Origin: Woeseiaceae bacterium
GTDB taxonomy: Bacteria; Pseudomonadota; Gammaproteobacteria; Steroidobacterales; Woeseiaceae
DNA length: 64,000 bases
Direction: 5' to 3'
NCBI GenBank assembly: GCA_021773075.1
Contig: JAJFKT010000014.1
Coordinates: forward strand, 111,836 to 175,835
Shown here: piece after piece, positions 19,844 through 29,104 of the stretch
Numbering within the stretch: position 1 is the first letter of the stretch
Layout: every line of letters starts with the position of its first letter
Made by a program: the position numbers and the translations under genes
The notes under the pieces: generated by a model
What the model saw: only the letters and a program-made list of their open reading frames with translations
The model's database searches: none
What the model was told of the DNA's origin: nothing

Positions 19844-22345
19844 ATGCCCGCTCGATCTGACAAACACTCCAACACGACACAGTTACCGCTGAGCAAAGAT
19901 CTGCCGATGACTGCCGATGCGATCCTAAAGGATTTTTCGCATTATTTTGGCCATATGCTCGGACGCCGTACCATCAGCGCGGATTCGCCATTCCTGTACC
20001 AGGCGGTCGTATTCGCAGCACGCGATCGGCTGGTTGAACGGTGGGGAAAAACCCGCGACGCCATGGAATCAAAAGACAACCGTCGTGTTTCCTACCTGTC
20101 GCTGGAATTTCTGATGGGACGCCTGCTCCGCAACGCACTGCTCAATTTGGGTATTGAGGACGAAACGGCAGAGGCACTCAACCGTATCGGCCTTGATCTT
20201 GAAGATGTTTACGAACGAGAGAGAGACGCCGGCCTCGGCAATGGTGGGCTCGGGCGTTTGGCCGCCTGTTTTCTCGATAGTTGCGCGACACTAAAGTTGC
20301 CGGTGTTGGGTTATGGCATTCGCTATCACTACGGCATGTTTCACCAACGTATCGAAAACGGCCATCAGCTTGAAGAGCCCGATTCCTGGCTACGTGAGGG
20401 TTTCCCATGGGAAATTGAGCGTATTGAGTTTACGCAGGCGATCAAGTTCGGCGGTCGCAGCAACACTTACACAGACAAGGGCGGTATCACCCGCTACCAA
20501 TGGGTTGATACACAGGACGTGCTCGCGATTCCATTCGATGTCCCAATACCTGGCTATGAGAATGACGTCGTCAACACATTGCGGCTCTGGTCGGCCGCTG
20601 CGACCGACGGATTCGATCTCGACGAATTCAACGCGGGTAGTTATGTCGATGCAGTAGCAGCAAAGAATGCCGCCGAAAATATTACAATGGTTCTGTACCC
20701 GAACGCAGAAACCGAGAACGGTCAGGAACTACGACTGCGGCAGCAATACTTTCTCGCATCCGCCAGCCTGCAGGATACGATCCGCTACTGGGCGTTGCAT
20801 CACGGTGATGACTTCAGTGAGTTCGCTGAGAAGAACTGTTTTCAACTGAACGATACGCATCCGGCGGTAGCCGTCGCCGAGCTAATGCGCCTGCTGATGG
20901 ACGAACACGGCATCGACTGGGATATGGCGTGGGACATAACCCGCAACACAATGGCCTATACCAATCACACGCTGCTACCCGAAGCGCTGGAAAAGTGGCC
21001 GGTGTCGATGTTCCGGCGCTTATTGCCGCGCATTCTCGACATCATTTACGAGATCAACGCGCGCTTTGTTGCCGAAGTTAGTCAGCGTTGGCCGGGCGAC
21101 AACGATCGTATCCGGCGTATGTCGCTGGTAGAGGAAGGTAGCGAGCCCATGTTACGCATGGCCTACCTCGCCATCGTCGGTAGTTTCTCAGTTAACGGCG
21201 TCGCCGCGCTGCATTCGAAGCTGCTACGCGAAGGTTTGTTTCGTGATTTCGCAGATCTTTGGCCCGAAAAATTCAATAACAAAACCAATGGCGTCACACA
21301 ACGACGCTGGCTGGCGGCGTGTAACCAGGAACTCGCGGCTCTGATCAGCGAAAAAATTGGCAACGGCTGGATAACGGACTTGACGCAGCTTTCACAGTTG
21401 GCAGCGCTCGCGGACGATGCGAATTTTCAAGTCGCCTGGCGTGAAGTGAAGCTGCACAACAAGCAACGACTGGCCGCCAATATCGAAGCGAAAACCGGCC
21501 TGAAGATTTCGACGGATTCGATTTTTGATGTGCAGGTCAAACGCATCCACGAATATAAGCGGCAATTGCTAAATCTGTTACATGCTGTTCATTTGTACGA
21601 TCGTATTCGCCGCGGCGAAGGCGAACAAATCGTGCCGCGTACAATAGTTATTGGCGGCAAAGCAGCACCTGGCTATGCGATGGCTAAGAACATCATCAAA
21701 TGCATCAATAATGTCGCCCGGGTCATCAATTCAGACCCAATGATGGCCGGCAAACTGCAGTTGATTTTCTATCCCGACTACAACGTATCCGGCATGGAAC
21801 TCATCTGCCCTGCCGCCGATCTGTCGGAACAAATCTCAACCGCTGGAAAAGAAGCATCCGGCACCGGCAACATGAAATTCATGATGAATGGTGCATTGAC
21901 CATCGGGACTCTGGACGGCGCGAATGTTGAAATACGTGAGGCCGTCGGCGCTGAAAATTTCTTCCTGTTCGGTCTCACCGTCGAGCAAATTGAAGCGTTG
22001 CGGGGCCAGTATGATCCGCAAGTGATCATCGATGCGGACGATGATTTCAAACGTGTCATGGATCTACTCGATAGTGGTCATTTCAACCGCTTTGAATCCG
22101 GCTTGATGGACGGCATATCGCAAGCTATTCGCGAACCCGCCGACCTTTGGATGACAGCGGCCGATTTTCGCAGCTTTGTCGATGCGCAAACGGCCGCGGC
22201 CGAGGCTTATACAGAAACAGAGAATTGGACGAAGATGAGTATCCTGAATACGGCGGCATCGGGTCAGTTCTCCACAGATCGAACGATGCGCGAATACAAT
22301 GACGACATCTGGCGACTTCTGCCGATTGAACTCGACAGCGACTGA
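19844..22345 (+). CDS. glgP: Glycogen/maltodextrin phosphorylase
   Basis: PLP-dependent GT35 enzyme that releases glucose-1-phosphate from glycogen ends. Diagnostic blocks are FLMGRLLRNALLNLG, GLGNGGLGRLAACFLDS, QLNDTHPAVAVAELMR, TNHTLLPEALEKWP, and the PLP-lysine site EASGTGNMKFMMNGAL. The 833-residue length is full size. The start is an ATG 3 bases after glgB, with AAGGA 13 bases upstream. The stop overlaps the glgX start (TGATG). Together with glgX it provides the degradative arm of the same operon. Confidence 0.97.
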   Translation: MPARSDKHSNTTQLPLSKDLPMTADAILKDFSHYFGHMLGRRTISADSPFLYQAVVFAARDRLVERWGKTRDAMESKDNRRVSYLSLEFLMGRLLRNALLNLGIEDETAEALNRIGLDLEDVYERERDAGLGNGGLGRLAACFLDSCATLKLPVLGYGIRYHYGMFHQRIENGHQLEEPDSWLREGFPWEIERIEFTQAIKFGGRSNTYTDKGGITRYQWVDTQDVLAIPFDVPIPGYENDVVNTLRLWSAAATDGFDLDEFNAGSYVDAVAAKNAAENITMVLYPNAETENGQELRLRQQYFLASASLQDTIRYWALHHGDDFSEFAEKNCFQLNDTHPAVAVAELMRLLMDEHGIDWDMAWDITRNTMAYTNHTLLPEALEKWPVSMFRRLLPRILDIIYEINARFVAEVSQRWPGDNDRIRRMSLVEEGSEPMLRMAYLAIVGSFSVNGVAALHSKLLREGLFRDFADLWPEKFNNKTNGVTQRRWLAACNQELAALISEKIGNGWITDLTQLSQLAALADDANFQVAWREVKLHNKQRLAANIEAKTGLKISTDSIFDVQVKRIHEYKRQLLNLLHAVHLYDRIRRGEGEQIVPRTIVIGGKAAPGYAMAKNIIKCINNVARVINSDPMMAGKLQLIFYPDYNVSGMELICPAADLSEQISTAGKEASGTGNMKFMMNGALTIGTLDGANVEIREAVGAENFFLFGLTVEQIEALRGQYDPQVIIDADDDFKRVMDLLDSGHFNRFESGLMDGISQAIREPADLWMTAADFRSFVDAQTAAAEAYTETENWTKMSILNTAASGQFSTDRTMREYNDDIWRLLPIELDSD

Positions 22346-24363
22346 TGCAACTCGGTTCGACCCCGACCTCTGAGGGAACCTGCTTCGCGATCTATTCGGC
22401 TGTTGCCGAAGATGTTGAACTGTGTTTCTTCGATGCGGCAGGCAATCAGACTGAATCGCGTTTCCTCGCCAACTGTGATGACGATGTCTGGCACGACTTC
22501 GTACCGGGATGCGAGCCGGGCCAGCGCTACGGATTTCGAGTGCACGGGCCATGGGACCCCGAGCTTGGACTGAGATGCAACCCGGCCAAACTCATGCTCG
22601 ATCCCTACGCCAGGATAATCGAGGGTGAGCTAACCTGGCACGAAGCCGTTTTTGACTACAAGCTGGATGGCGACAAGACCAACCGATGCGGCCAGGACAG
22701 CGCGCCCTGGGTACCGGTTTCTGTTGTCAGCGAACACTGTATTGAGCGCAAACATGATCGCCCGCACGTGCCTTGGAAGGACACCGTATTTTACGAGGCC
22801 AATGTTCGCGGCTTTACGATGCAGCACCCTGCCGTGCCGCTCGACGATCGCGGGAAATTTACCGGAATGTGCAACGCTGACGTCCTCGCCTACATCAAGG
22901 CATTAGGCATCACGTCAATAGAGCTAATGCCCATTCAGGCCTTTGTCGACGAACATCATCTCGCGAACAAAGAGCTGCGAAATTTCTGGGGCTACAACAC
23001 GGTTGGGTTCCTCGCGCCGATGCCGCGTTATGCGGGCAGCGAGCCACTCATCGAGCTACGAGAAATGGTCCGTAGCATTCATGATGTCGGCCTCGAGGTC
23101 ATTCTTGATGTCGCCTACAACCACACGGGTGAAGGCGATTTTCATGGTCCGAGCCTGTCGTTTCGCGGCATCGATAACCTTAGCTACTATCGCGTTCATC
23201 CCGACAATCCAGCTCTCTATGTAAACGACACTGGCTGCGGCAATACGATTAACGCCGATCACCCGCGCGTCAAACAACTCATCCTCGATAGCCTCGGACA
23301 CTTTGCCGAAGACGTTGGCGTCGATGGGTTTCGCTTTGATCTCGCAACTATCCTCGGTCGACACGAGCACGGATTTTCGAGCGAACACCCTTTGCTAAGC
23401 GCAATTGGTAGCGACAGCAGACTGAGTGATCTGAAACTGATCGCCGAACCCTGGGACCCGGGCCCCGGCGGTTACCAGCTCGGACAGTTCCCGCCGCGAT
23501 GGGCCGAGTGGAACGACCAGTACAGGGACACGATACGGCGATTTTGGCGCGGCGATCAGGGTTTGAGCGGCGCAACAGCGCAACGCATGCATGGCTCGGC
23601 AGATGTTTTTGAAAGCAACGGACGTCCACCTTTCGCGAGCATCAACTTCATCACCAGTCATGACGGCTACACATTAATGGATACCGTTAGTTACGAGCAG
23701 CGACACAACGAGACAAACGGCGAAGATAATAGAGATGGCCACAGCCATAACTACAGTTGTAATTATGGCGAAGAAGGCGAGACTGGAAACAACGACCTGC
23801 AGGCACTGCGCCGCCGACAGCGCTTGAATATGCTTGCCTGCCTGTTGTTCTCACAAGGCACGCCTATGCTATTGGCGGGTGACGAGTTTGGAAACTCACA
23901 ACAGGGAAATAACAACGCCTACGCGCAGGACAATCCGATCGGCTGGCTCGACTGGACCGCGTTCAAGGACGACCCCGAGTTTACTGACCAGGTTCGTGAC
24001 CTTATCTGGCTGCGCCGAGAAACGGCGTTGCTTCGTATTGAGGACTACATTCATGACCGCCTGCCGACCATCGATGGCAGTATCGAGCTCCGCTGGATCA
24101 ATGCAGCTGGCGAAATCAAGCGTGACGATGAGTGGTCTGAGAGTAAGGCATTTACATTACTAATGACGGCACAGAACACGGATGGCAGCGAATCATCGCT
24201 CGCTATTGCGATTAACTGTTTTCACGAACCCGCATCATTGAAGTTGCCTGCAACAGCTCATGAATGGAGAGTTTCTTTTTCGAGCGATGCCGGTCTCGGC
24301 GCCATGAAAAATAATCGTACATTGGTGCTCGGCGGTCGCACCATCGCCCTTCTACAAAGGTAG
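22345..24363 (+). CDS. glgX: Glycogen debranching enzyme
   Basis: GH13 isoamylase-type enzyme that cuts the alpha-1,6 branches left by phosphorylase. A short N-terminal CBM48 is followed by VFYEANVRGFTMQHP, DVAYNHTGEGD (region I), DGFRFDLATILGR (nucleophile), LIAEPWDPGPGGYQ (acid/base) and NFITSHDGYT (region IV). The length of 672 residues is typical of GlgX. Its first base is the last base of the glgP stop. The 3' end overlaps the convergent Lrp-type regulator by 12 bases, so no room remains for a separate terminator. Confidence 0.95.
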   Translation: MQLGSTPTSEGTCFAIYSAVAEDVELCFFDAAGNQTESRFLANCDDDVWHDFVPGCEPGQRYGFRVHGPWDPELGLRCNPAKLMLDPYARIIEGELTWHEAVFDYKLDGDKTNRCGQDSAPWVPVSVVSEHCIERKHDRPHVPWKDTVFYEANVRGFTMQHPAVPLDDRGKFTGMCNADVLAYIKALGITSIELMPIQAFVDEHHLANKELRNFWGYNTVGFLAPMPRYAGSEPLIELREMVRSIHDVGLEVILDVAYNHTGEGDFHGPSLSFRGIDNLSYYRVHPDNPALYVNDTGCGNTINADHPRVKQLILDSLGHFAEDVGVDGFRFDLATILGRHEHGFSSEHPLLSAIGSDSRLSDLKLIAEPWDPGPGGYQLGQFPPRWAEWNDQYRDTIRRFWRGDQGLSGATAQRMHGSADVFESNGRPPFASINFITSHDGYTLMDTVSYEQRHNETNGEDNRDGHSHNYSCNYGEEGETGNNDLQALRRRQRLNMLACLLFSQGTPMLLAGDEFGNSQQGNNNAYAQDNPIGWLDWTAFKDDPEFTDQVRDLIWLRRETALLRIEDYIHDRLPTIDGSIELRWINAAGEIKRDDEWSESKAFTLLMTAQNTDGSESSLAIAINCFHEPASLKLPATAHEWRVSFSSDAGLGAMKNNRTLVLGGRTIALLQR

Positions 24364-24819
24364 CTCAGTCGAGTACTTGACTCTTCTCAAAACGAAAGTA
24401 GAACTTGCAGATCGAACGGCCGAATGTTTCAACACCTGTGAATTCAGGAAATCGTTGTAGCTATCCATATCCTTCACGACAACGTGCAACACATAGTCGC
24501 GATCGCCGGAAACAGAAAAACATTCGGTCACTTCCGGCAACAGTGAAACGTGTCGTTCGAAACTCTGCCGGTTCTCGTCGGTATGTTCAGTCATTGCCAC
24601 AAGCAGCAAAACCTGAATATTGAAGCCGGCGATCTTCGGGTTGATCAAGGCTACCTGGCGCTCGATCAATCCTGCCTCCTCGAAATCACGAATTCGGCGC
24701 CAGCAGGAGGTCCGCGACATGCCAACCAACTCGGCAAGCTCGCTCTGATTGCGTGTCGCGTCGCGCTGCAACTCGTTGAGAAGCCGACGGTCGGTTCGGG
24801 ACAGACTTATCTGTGCCAT
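24352..24819 (-). CDS. Lrp/AsnC-family transcriptional regulator
   Basis: 155-residue regulator. An N-terminal winged helix has LSRTDRRLLNELQRDATRNQSELAELVGMSRTSC in outline (residues 5-38), with RRIRDFEEAGLIERQVALIN as the family recognition stretch. The C-terminal RAM effector domain follows (VLLLVAMTEH, VTECFSVSGDRDYVLHVVV). AAGGTGA lies 5 bases before the start. It is divergent from hpd with about 128 bp between starts, a region carrying a palindrome and a tandem repeat. It is therefore the obvious candidate to control tyrosine catabolism, perhaps responding to an amino acid. Effector identity is unknown. Confidence 0.9.
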   Translation of the reverse strand: MAQISLSRTDRRLLNELQRDATRNQSELAELVGMSRTSCWRRIRDFEEAGLIERQVALINPKIAGFNIQVLLLVAMTEHTDENRQSFERHVSLLPEVTECFSVSGDRDYVLHVVVKDMDSYNDFLNSQVLKHSAVRSASSTFVLRRVKYSTELPL

Positions 24820-24841
24820 TTATTCACCTTTTTTAGTAAAT

Positions 24842-24883
24842 TGAAACGTTTGTTTCACCATTAGCGCAACTCTAGCGCAACTC
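24842..24883. promoter_or_regulatory. Palindrome and 11-bp tandem repeat in the lrp-hpd intergenic region
   Basis: A perfect 6-bp inverted repeat with 4-base spacer, TGAAACGTTTGTTTCA, occupies 24842-24857. Directly after it, the 11-mer TAGCGCAACTC is present twice in tandem (24862-24872 and 24873-24883), a period of about one helical turn. Both lie between divergent regulator and hpd genes and could be binding sites for the Lrp-type protein. Confidence 0.5.
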
Positions 24884-24947
24884 GGACACATTTTCTTCCG
24901 TACGCGCCCATAATGTCGAAAATATATGCGTGACAGAGGACATTGCA

Positions 24948-26027
24948 ATGGCAGACCTGTTTGAAAACCCCATGGGACTCGACGGCTTCGAGTTTGTTGA
25001 ATTCGCGGCACCGGATCCAGCCGTTCTGGAGAGCGCCTTTACGCTGCTCGGTTTTAGTGAAGTCGCAAAACACCGCTCGAAGAACGTCACGCTTTGGCGA
25101 CAGGGCAACATCAATTTCATCATCAATAATGAGCCGAACTGTCCTGCGTACTATTTCGCCCGTGATCATGGCCCCTGTGCCTGCGGCATGGCATTCCGCG
25201 TTAAAGACGCACATCAAGCCTATACGCGAGCGCTGGAACAGGGAGCTGAACCTGTTGAAATTCAAACGGGTCCAATGGAGTTGCGATTGCCAGCCATTAA
25301 GGGAATCGGCGGTGCAACAGTTTATCTGATCGACCGCTACGAAGATGGCACGTCAATCTACGATATCGACTTCAACTTTATTGAAGGTGTCGATCGACAT
25401 CCCAAAGGCTGCGGCTTCGACATCATCGACCACCTGACCCATAACGTCTATCGCGGGCGCATGCAGTATTGGGCGGACTACTACGAGAAGCTGTTTAACT
25501 TCAGAGAGATTCGATATTTCGACATCAAGGGTGAATACACCGGTTTGTTGTCAAAGGCGATGACGGCACCGGACGGAAAGATTCGTATTCCCTTGAACGA
25601 GGAAGCGTCAAAAGGTACCGGGCAGATCGAGGAGTACCTCATGGAATTCAATGGCGAGGGTATTCAGCACATTGCCTTTAGTTGTGACAATCTGCTTGAA
25701 TGCTGGGACCGGCTGCAAAAACAGGGCATTGAATTCATGACGGCGCCACCTGCCGCGTATTACGAGATGCTCGAAGAACGCCTGCCAGGTCATGGTGAAC
25801 CGATCGATGAATTACAAGCCCGGGGCATATTGCTGGATGGCACAACGGATGGCGATGAGCCACGCTTGTTGCTGCAGATTTTTTCAGCCAACATGGTCGG
25901 ACCGAGTTTTTTCGAGTTCATCCAGCGCAAGCAGGACGATGGGTTTGGGGAAGGCAATTTCAAGGCCCTTTTTGAATCGATCGAACGTGACCAGGTCGCC
26001 CGCGGCATCGTCGATGCAACAGCCTGA
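24948..26027 (+). CDS. hpd: 4-hydroxyphenylpyruvate dioxygenase
   Basis: Non-haem iron enzyme converting 4-hydroxyphenylpyruvate to homogentisate in tyrosine degradation. It has two VOC modules. Iron ligands are visible in the C-terminal half: His in DHLTHNV, His in GIQHIAFSC and Glu in FFEFIQRK. The start ATG is preceded by AGAGGA at 7 bases and gives 359 residues, the usual size; an upstream in-frame GTG is disfavoured. It is the first gene of a run with a VOC protein, fahA and maiA, and is likely controlled by the divergent Lrp-type regulator. Confidence 0.96.
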   Translation: MADLFENPMGLDGFEFVEFAAPDPAVLESAFTLLGFSEVAKHRSKNVTLWRQGNINFIINNEPNCPAYYFARDHGPCACGMAFRVKDAHQAYTRALEQGAEPVEIQTGPMELRLPAIKGIGGATVYLIDRYEDGTSIYDIDFNFIEGVDRHPKGCGFDIIDHLTHNVYRGRMQYWADYYEKLFNFREIRYFDIKGEYTGLLSKAMTAPDGKIRIPLNEEASKGTGQIEEYLMEFNGEGIQHIAFSCDNLLECWDRLQKQGIEFMTAPPAAYYEMLEERLPGHGEPIDELQARGILLDGTTDGDEPRLLLQIFSANMVGPSFFEFIQRKQDDGFGEGNFKALFESIERDQVARGIVDATA

Positions 26028-26039
26028 CAGGAGCAGAGC

Positions 26040-26582
26040 ATGAATCTGAAACGCATTCACCACGTCGCCTACCGCTGCAATGACGCGAAAGAGACCGTCG
26101 AGTTTTATCAACGAGTCCTTAACATGGAATTTACGGTGGCGTTCGCCGAGGATCAGGTTCCCTCAACAAAGGAGCCCGATCCGTACATGCATGTTTTTCT
26201 CGATGCCGGCATGGGCAATGTTCTCGCATTTTTCGAATTGCCGACGCAACCAGCGATGGACCGGGATCACAACACACCCGCCTGGGTTCAGCACATAGCC
26301 TTTGAGATAGAGGATTATGCAGCACTGATCGCAGCCCAAGAGCATATTGAAGCGGAGGGCTTATCTGTAATTGGACCTACGAACCACGGTATTTTTCAAT
26401 CCATCTACTTCTTTGACCCCAACGGTCATCGTCTTGAGTTAGTTGCTAATACTCAAACGCAAGAACAAATCGATGAGCTAAAACGAGTCGCTCCGGCGAT
26501 GCTCGAAGAGTGGAGCCAAACGAAGAAAGCACCACGCCACGCGGCGTGGTTACATGAACTGGAATTCCGAGGTAACGACTAG
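26040..26582 (+). CDS. VOC (glyoxalase/dioxygenase superfamily) protein
   Basis: 180-residue single-module VOC protein. It opens with KRIHHVAYRCNDAKETVEFYQRVL, the usual beta-alpha start carrying a possible metal-binding His, and later has WVQHIAFEIED and FDPNGHRLELV, which supply further His and Glu candidates. CAGGAG lies 6 bases before the ATG. It is directly adjacent to fahA (the stop and start codons abut) and lies where homogentisate dioxygenase might be expected in such operons, but it is far too short and of the wrong fold to be HmgA. A role in aromatic ring or glyoxal chemistry is inferred from context only. Confidence 0.82.
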   Translation: MNLKRIHHVAYRCNDAKETVEFYQRVLNMEFTVAFAEDQVPSTKEPDPYMHVFLDAGMGNVLAFFELPTQPAMDRDHNTPAWVQHIAFEIEDYAALIAAQEHIEAEGLSVIGPTNHGIFQSIYFFDPNGHRLELVANTQTQEQIDELKRVAPAMLEEWSQTKKAPRHAAWLHELEFRGND

Positions 26583-27593
26583 ATGAAGCTTGCATCTCTA
26601 AAAGGCGGCCGCGACGGTACGCTCGTTGTTGTATCGAAGGATCTGACTCGCTGTGCTTCAGCTACGAGCGTTGCGCCAACGATGCAGGCAGCGCTTGATG
26701 ACTGGGCCAATATACGTCCGGCGCTCGTATCCATTGCTTCAGACCTTGAGGCGGGAGGTGGCGACCCGTTCAGGCAGGAAGATTGCGCCTCACCATTGCC
26801 GCGTGCATTTCAATGGGCGGATGGCTCCGCCTACGTAAACCACGTTGAGCTCGTGCGTAAAGCGCGTGGCGCTGAAATGCCGGCTACGTTTTGGACCGAC
26901 CCGTTGATGTATCAGGGTGGCTCGGATTCGTTCATTGGCCCGAGAGACGACATCCCTGTGGGCGACGAAGCCTGGGGCATAGACTTCGAAGCTGAGGTCA
27001 CCGTCGTAACCGACGATGTGCCGATGGGTATCTCGGCCGTTGATGCTGTCGATCACATTATACTTATCATGCTGGTAAACGATGTGTCGCTACGTGGTTT
27101 GATACCGGGCGAGCTCGCAAAGGGCTTCGGGTTTTTCCAATCGAAGCCATCCAGTGCTTTCTCGCCTGTAGCTATCACGCCTGATGAACTGGGCGAAAGC
27201 TGGAATGGCGCAAAGGTCGAATTACCGTTGCTGTCCTTCCTTAACGATACGGCCTTTGGCAAGCCCGAGGCCGGCGTTGATATGACGTTCGACTTCGGCC
27301 AGCTCGTTGCGCATGCCGCAAAGACGCGTCCACTGGCGGCGGGCGCAATCATTGGCTCTGGCACCGTGTCCAACAAGCTTGACAACGGACCGGGCAAGCC
27401 GATTCGCGATGGTGGCGTCGGTTATTCCTGCATCGCGGAAATTCGTACCATTGAGACCATTAATGACGGCAAGCCAAGCACGTCGTTTATGAATTTTGGC
27501 GACCGTGTTCGAATCGAGATGAATGACAAGAACGGTCGTTCAGTATTCGGCACGATTGACCAGGTGATCACAAAATACGAAGGCGCGTCTTGA
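26583..27593 (+). CDS. fahA: Fumarylacetoacetase family hydrolase
   Basis: Hydrolyses fumarylacetoacetate to fumarate and acetoacetate, the last step of homogentisate degradation. The C-terminal FAH domain shows GIDFEAEVTVVTDD with metal-binding acidic residues, LVNDVSLRGLIPGELAKGFGFFQSKPSS and GTVSNKL, all typical. An N-terminal domain of about 80 residues precedes it. The length of 336 residues matches the proteobacterial two-domain form rather than the 420-residue eukaryotic type. The start directly follows the VOC stop, and maiA overlaps the end by 4 bases. Confidence 0.9.
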   Translation: MKLASLKGGRDGTLVVVSKDLTRCASATSVAPTMQAALDDWANIRPALVSIASDLEAGGGDPFRQEDCASPLPRAFQWADGSAYVNHVELVRKARGAEMPATFWTDPLMYQGGSDSFIGPRDDIPVGDEAWGIDFEAEVTVVTDDVPMGISAVDAVDHIILIMLVNDVSLRGLIPGELAKGFGFFQSKPSSAFSPVAITPDELGESWNGAKVELPLLSFLNDTAFGKPEAGVDMTFDFGQLVAHAAKTRPLAAGAIIGSGTVSNKLDNGPGKPIRDGGVGYSCIAEIRTIETINDGKPSTSFMNFGDRVRIEMNDKNGRSVFGTIDQVITKYEGAS

Positions 27594-28219
27594 TCCGGCT
27601 CTATAGCTACTGGCGATCGTCCGCCGCGTATCGCGTGCGCATTGCTTTGAACCTCAAAGGGCTCGACCACGAGATTGTTCCGGTGTCGCTGGCCCCAGGT
27701 GTGTCAGAGCATCGAGAGGAAACGTATCGCAATAAGAACCCGCAAATGCTTGTGCCGTTTCTCGAGGACGGCGACGTGGCAATCGGCCAGTCGCTGGCTA
27801 TGCTGGAGTATCTTGAGGAAAGCTACCCGGCCGTGAAGCTTTTGCCGGACGAGCAAGCACTACGCAGTCAGGTGCGCGCATTTTGTAATGCCGTCGCATG
27901 CGACATCCATCCGATCCTGAATCTCAGGATATTGCAGTACATCAAGTCAGAATTCGAAGCCGATCCATTTGCACACTGGTACGGACACTGGATACACGAG
28001 GGATTTGCTGCGCTTGAACAACTAGCCAGCGGCGGCGCTTATGTATTCGGTGACACAGTGACTTTAGCGGACGCCCTGCTGATTCCGCAGATGTACAACG
28101 CAAGGCGCTTCGATGTACCGCTGGATGCATACCCTAAACTCGTTGCTGTGGCCGATAACTGCAACAAACTTGAAGCGTTCAGGAAAGCGTCGCCCGAATC
28201 ACAAGCGGACGCTGACTGA
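27590..28219 (+). CDS. maiA: Maleylacetoacetate isomerase (zeta-class GST)
   Basis: Glutathione-dependent isomerase turning maleylacetoacetate into fumarylacetoacetate. The N-terminal thioredoxin-like domain has YSYWRSSAAYRVRIALNLKG, matching the zeta-class SSxxxRVRIAL block, then NPQMLVPFLEDGD and GQSLAMLEYLEE for glutathione binding. The all-helical C-terminal domain follows (DIHPILNLRIL, VTLADALLIPQ). The start is TTG, overlapping the fahA stop, with GAAGG just upstream. 209 residues, full length. The second Ser of the usual SSCS motif context is replaced by Ala, which is tolerated in the family. Confidence 0.93.
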   Translation: MIRLYSYWRSSAAYRVRIALNLKGLDHEIVPVSLAPGVSEHREETYRNKNPQMLVPFLEDGDVAIGQSLAMLEYLEESYPAVKLLPDEQALRSQVRAFCNAVACDIHPILNLRILQYIKSEFEADPFAHWYGHWIHEGFAALEQLASGGAYVFGDTVTLADALLIPQMYNARRFDVPLDAYPKLVAVADNCNKLEAFRKASPESQADAD

Positions 28220-28254
28220 CTTAATCGTCACAGATTAATCGCGACTGGATCACG

Positions 28255-28854
28255 CTATTGCTGCGCTAATAGTTCCGAGTGACCATCCGACCAGGCTTGA
28301 ATTAGTGCATCGCCTTCGACCTGCTGATCAGCGGTCAATTTGTCGGCGATACTGTCCCGTTTGGCGCTAGCATCGGCAGAGTCCATCTTTACAGCAAGAC
28401 TAAACCACTTGTAGGCTTTTACCGGGTCATAGGCTTCAGAAAAGTCCATTGAGAAATGTCGGCCCAATGCCACCATCGCTTCCGCGACACCTTGTTCGGC
28501 TGCCAATTCGTAGTACCGGATAGCTTGCTCCTCGTCTGCAGGCACACCCCAGCCATTTTGGTGCATGACGGCAAGATTGCATTGTGCAGCAGCATGACCT
28601 TGGTCGGCCGCCTCGCCGTACCATTTGAGCGCAAGTGCGTCATCCATCATGACGCCAAAGCCATTGCCGTACATCATACCGAGACCATATTGACTGTCCG
28701 AATCACCATTCTCGGCTAGCGGCTGCCAAATGCTGAGTGCAGTTTCGTAGTCGGTGGAATTGTAGGCGTCGAGACCTTTCCGTGCATCGTCTCCCCAAGC
28801 TAGAGTGGCGAGCAACAACCCAATAGTTAATACCAATATACGGAAAATGCACAT
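28255..28854 (-). CDS. Secreted Sel1-repeat protein
   Basis: 199-residue protein with a signal peptide (FRILVLTIGLLLATLAWG) followed by tandem Sel1-like repeats of about 36 residues: QYGLGMMYGNGFGVMMDD, AQCNLAVMHQNGWGVPAD and AMVALGRHFSMDF, then KAYKWFSLAV. Such repeats form helical hairpins that bind other proteins. It probably acts in the periplasm as an adaptor. It stands alone between the maiA and flotillin genes; no partner is apparent. The function is unknown. Confidence 0.8.
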   Translation of the reverse strand: MCIFRILVLTIGLLLATLAWGDDARKGLDAYNSTDYETALSIWQPLAENGDSDSQYGLGMMYGNGFGVMMDDALALKWYGEAADQGHAAAQCNLAVMHQNGWGVPADEEQAIRYYELAAEQGVAEAMVALGRHFSMDFSEAYDPVKAYKWFSLAVKMDSADASAKRDSIADKLTADQQVEGDALIQAWSDGHSELLAQQ

Positions 28855-29104
28855 CGTTCAGACCCTCCCTTAATGGCGCTTTCGTGCCAGGACCATACTT
28901 GTAAGTATACTCCGCGATCCGCCGCTTGTCTGACAATGCGGGCTTGTACTTAATAGGTGCACACTCTGTGCGCGGCCAGCTTCTCGTTAAAGATTGAATT
29001 TGGCGCGCGAAACCCCATATCAATTCGAACGAATATTTTTCTGGTCAGGCTAATAACGGTAAGCTGGTATAAGATTAAACAAACAATAAAAGGGAGAAGA
29101 TCGC

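Noticed and set aside
26040..26582. VOC protein as homogentisate 1,2-dioxygenase
   Set aside because: HmgA is a cupin of over 400 residues; this is a 180-residue VOC module.
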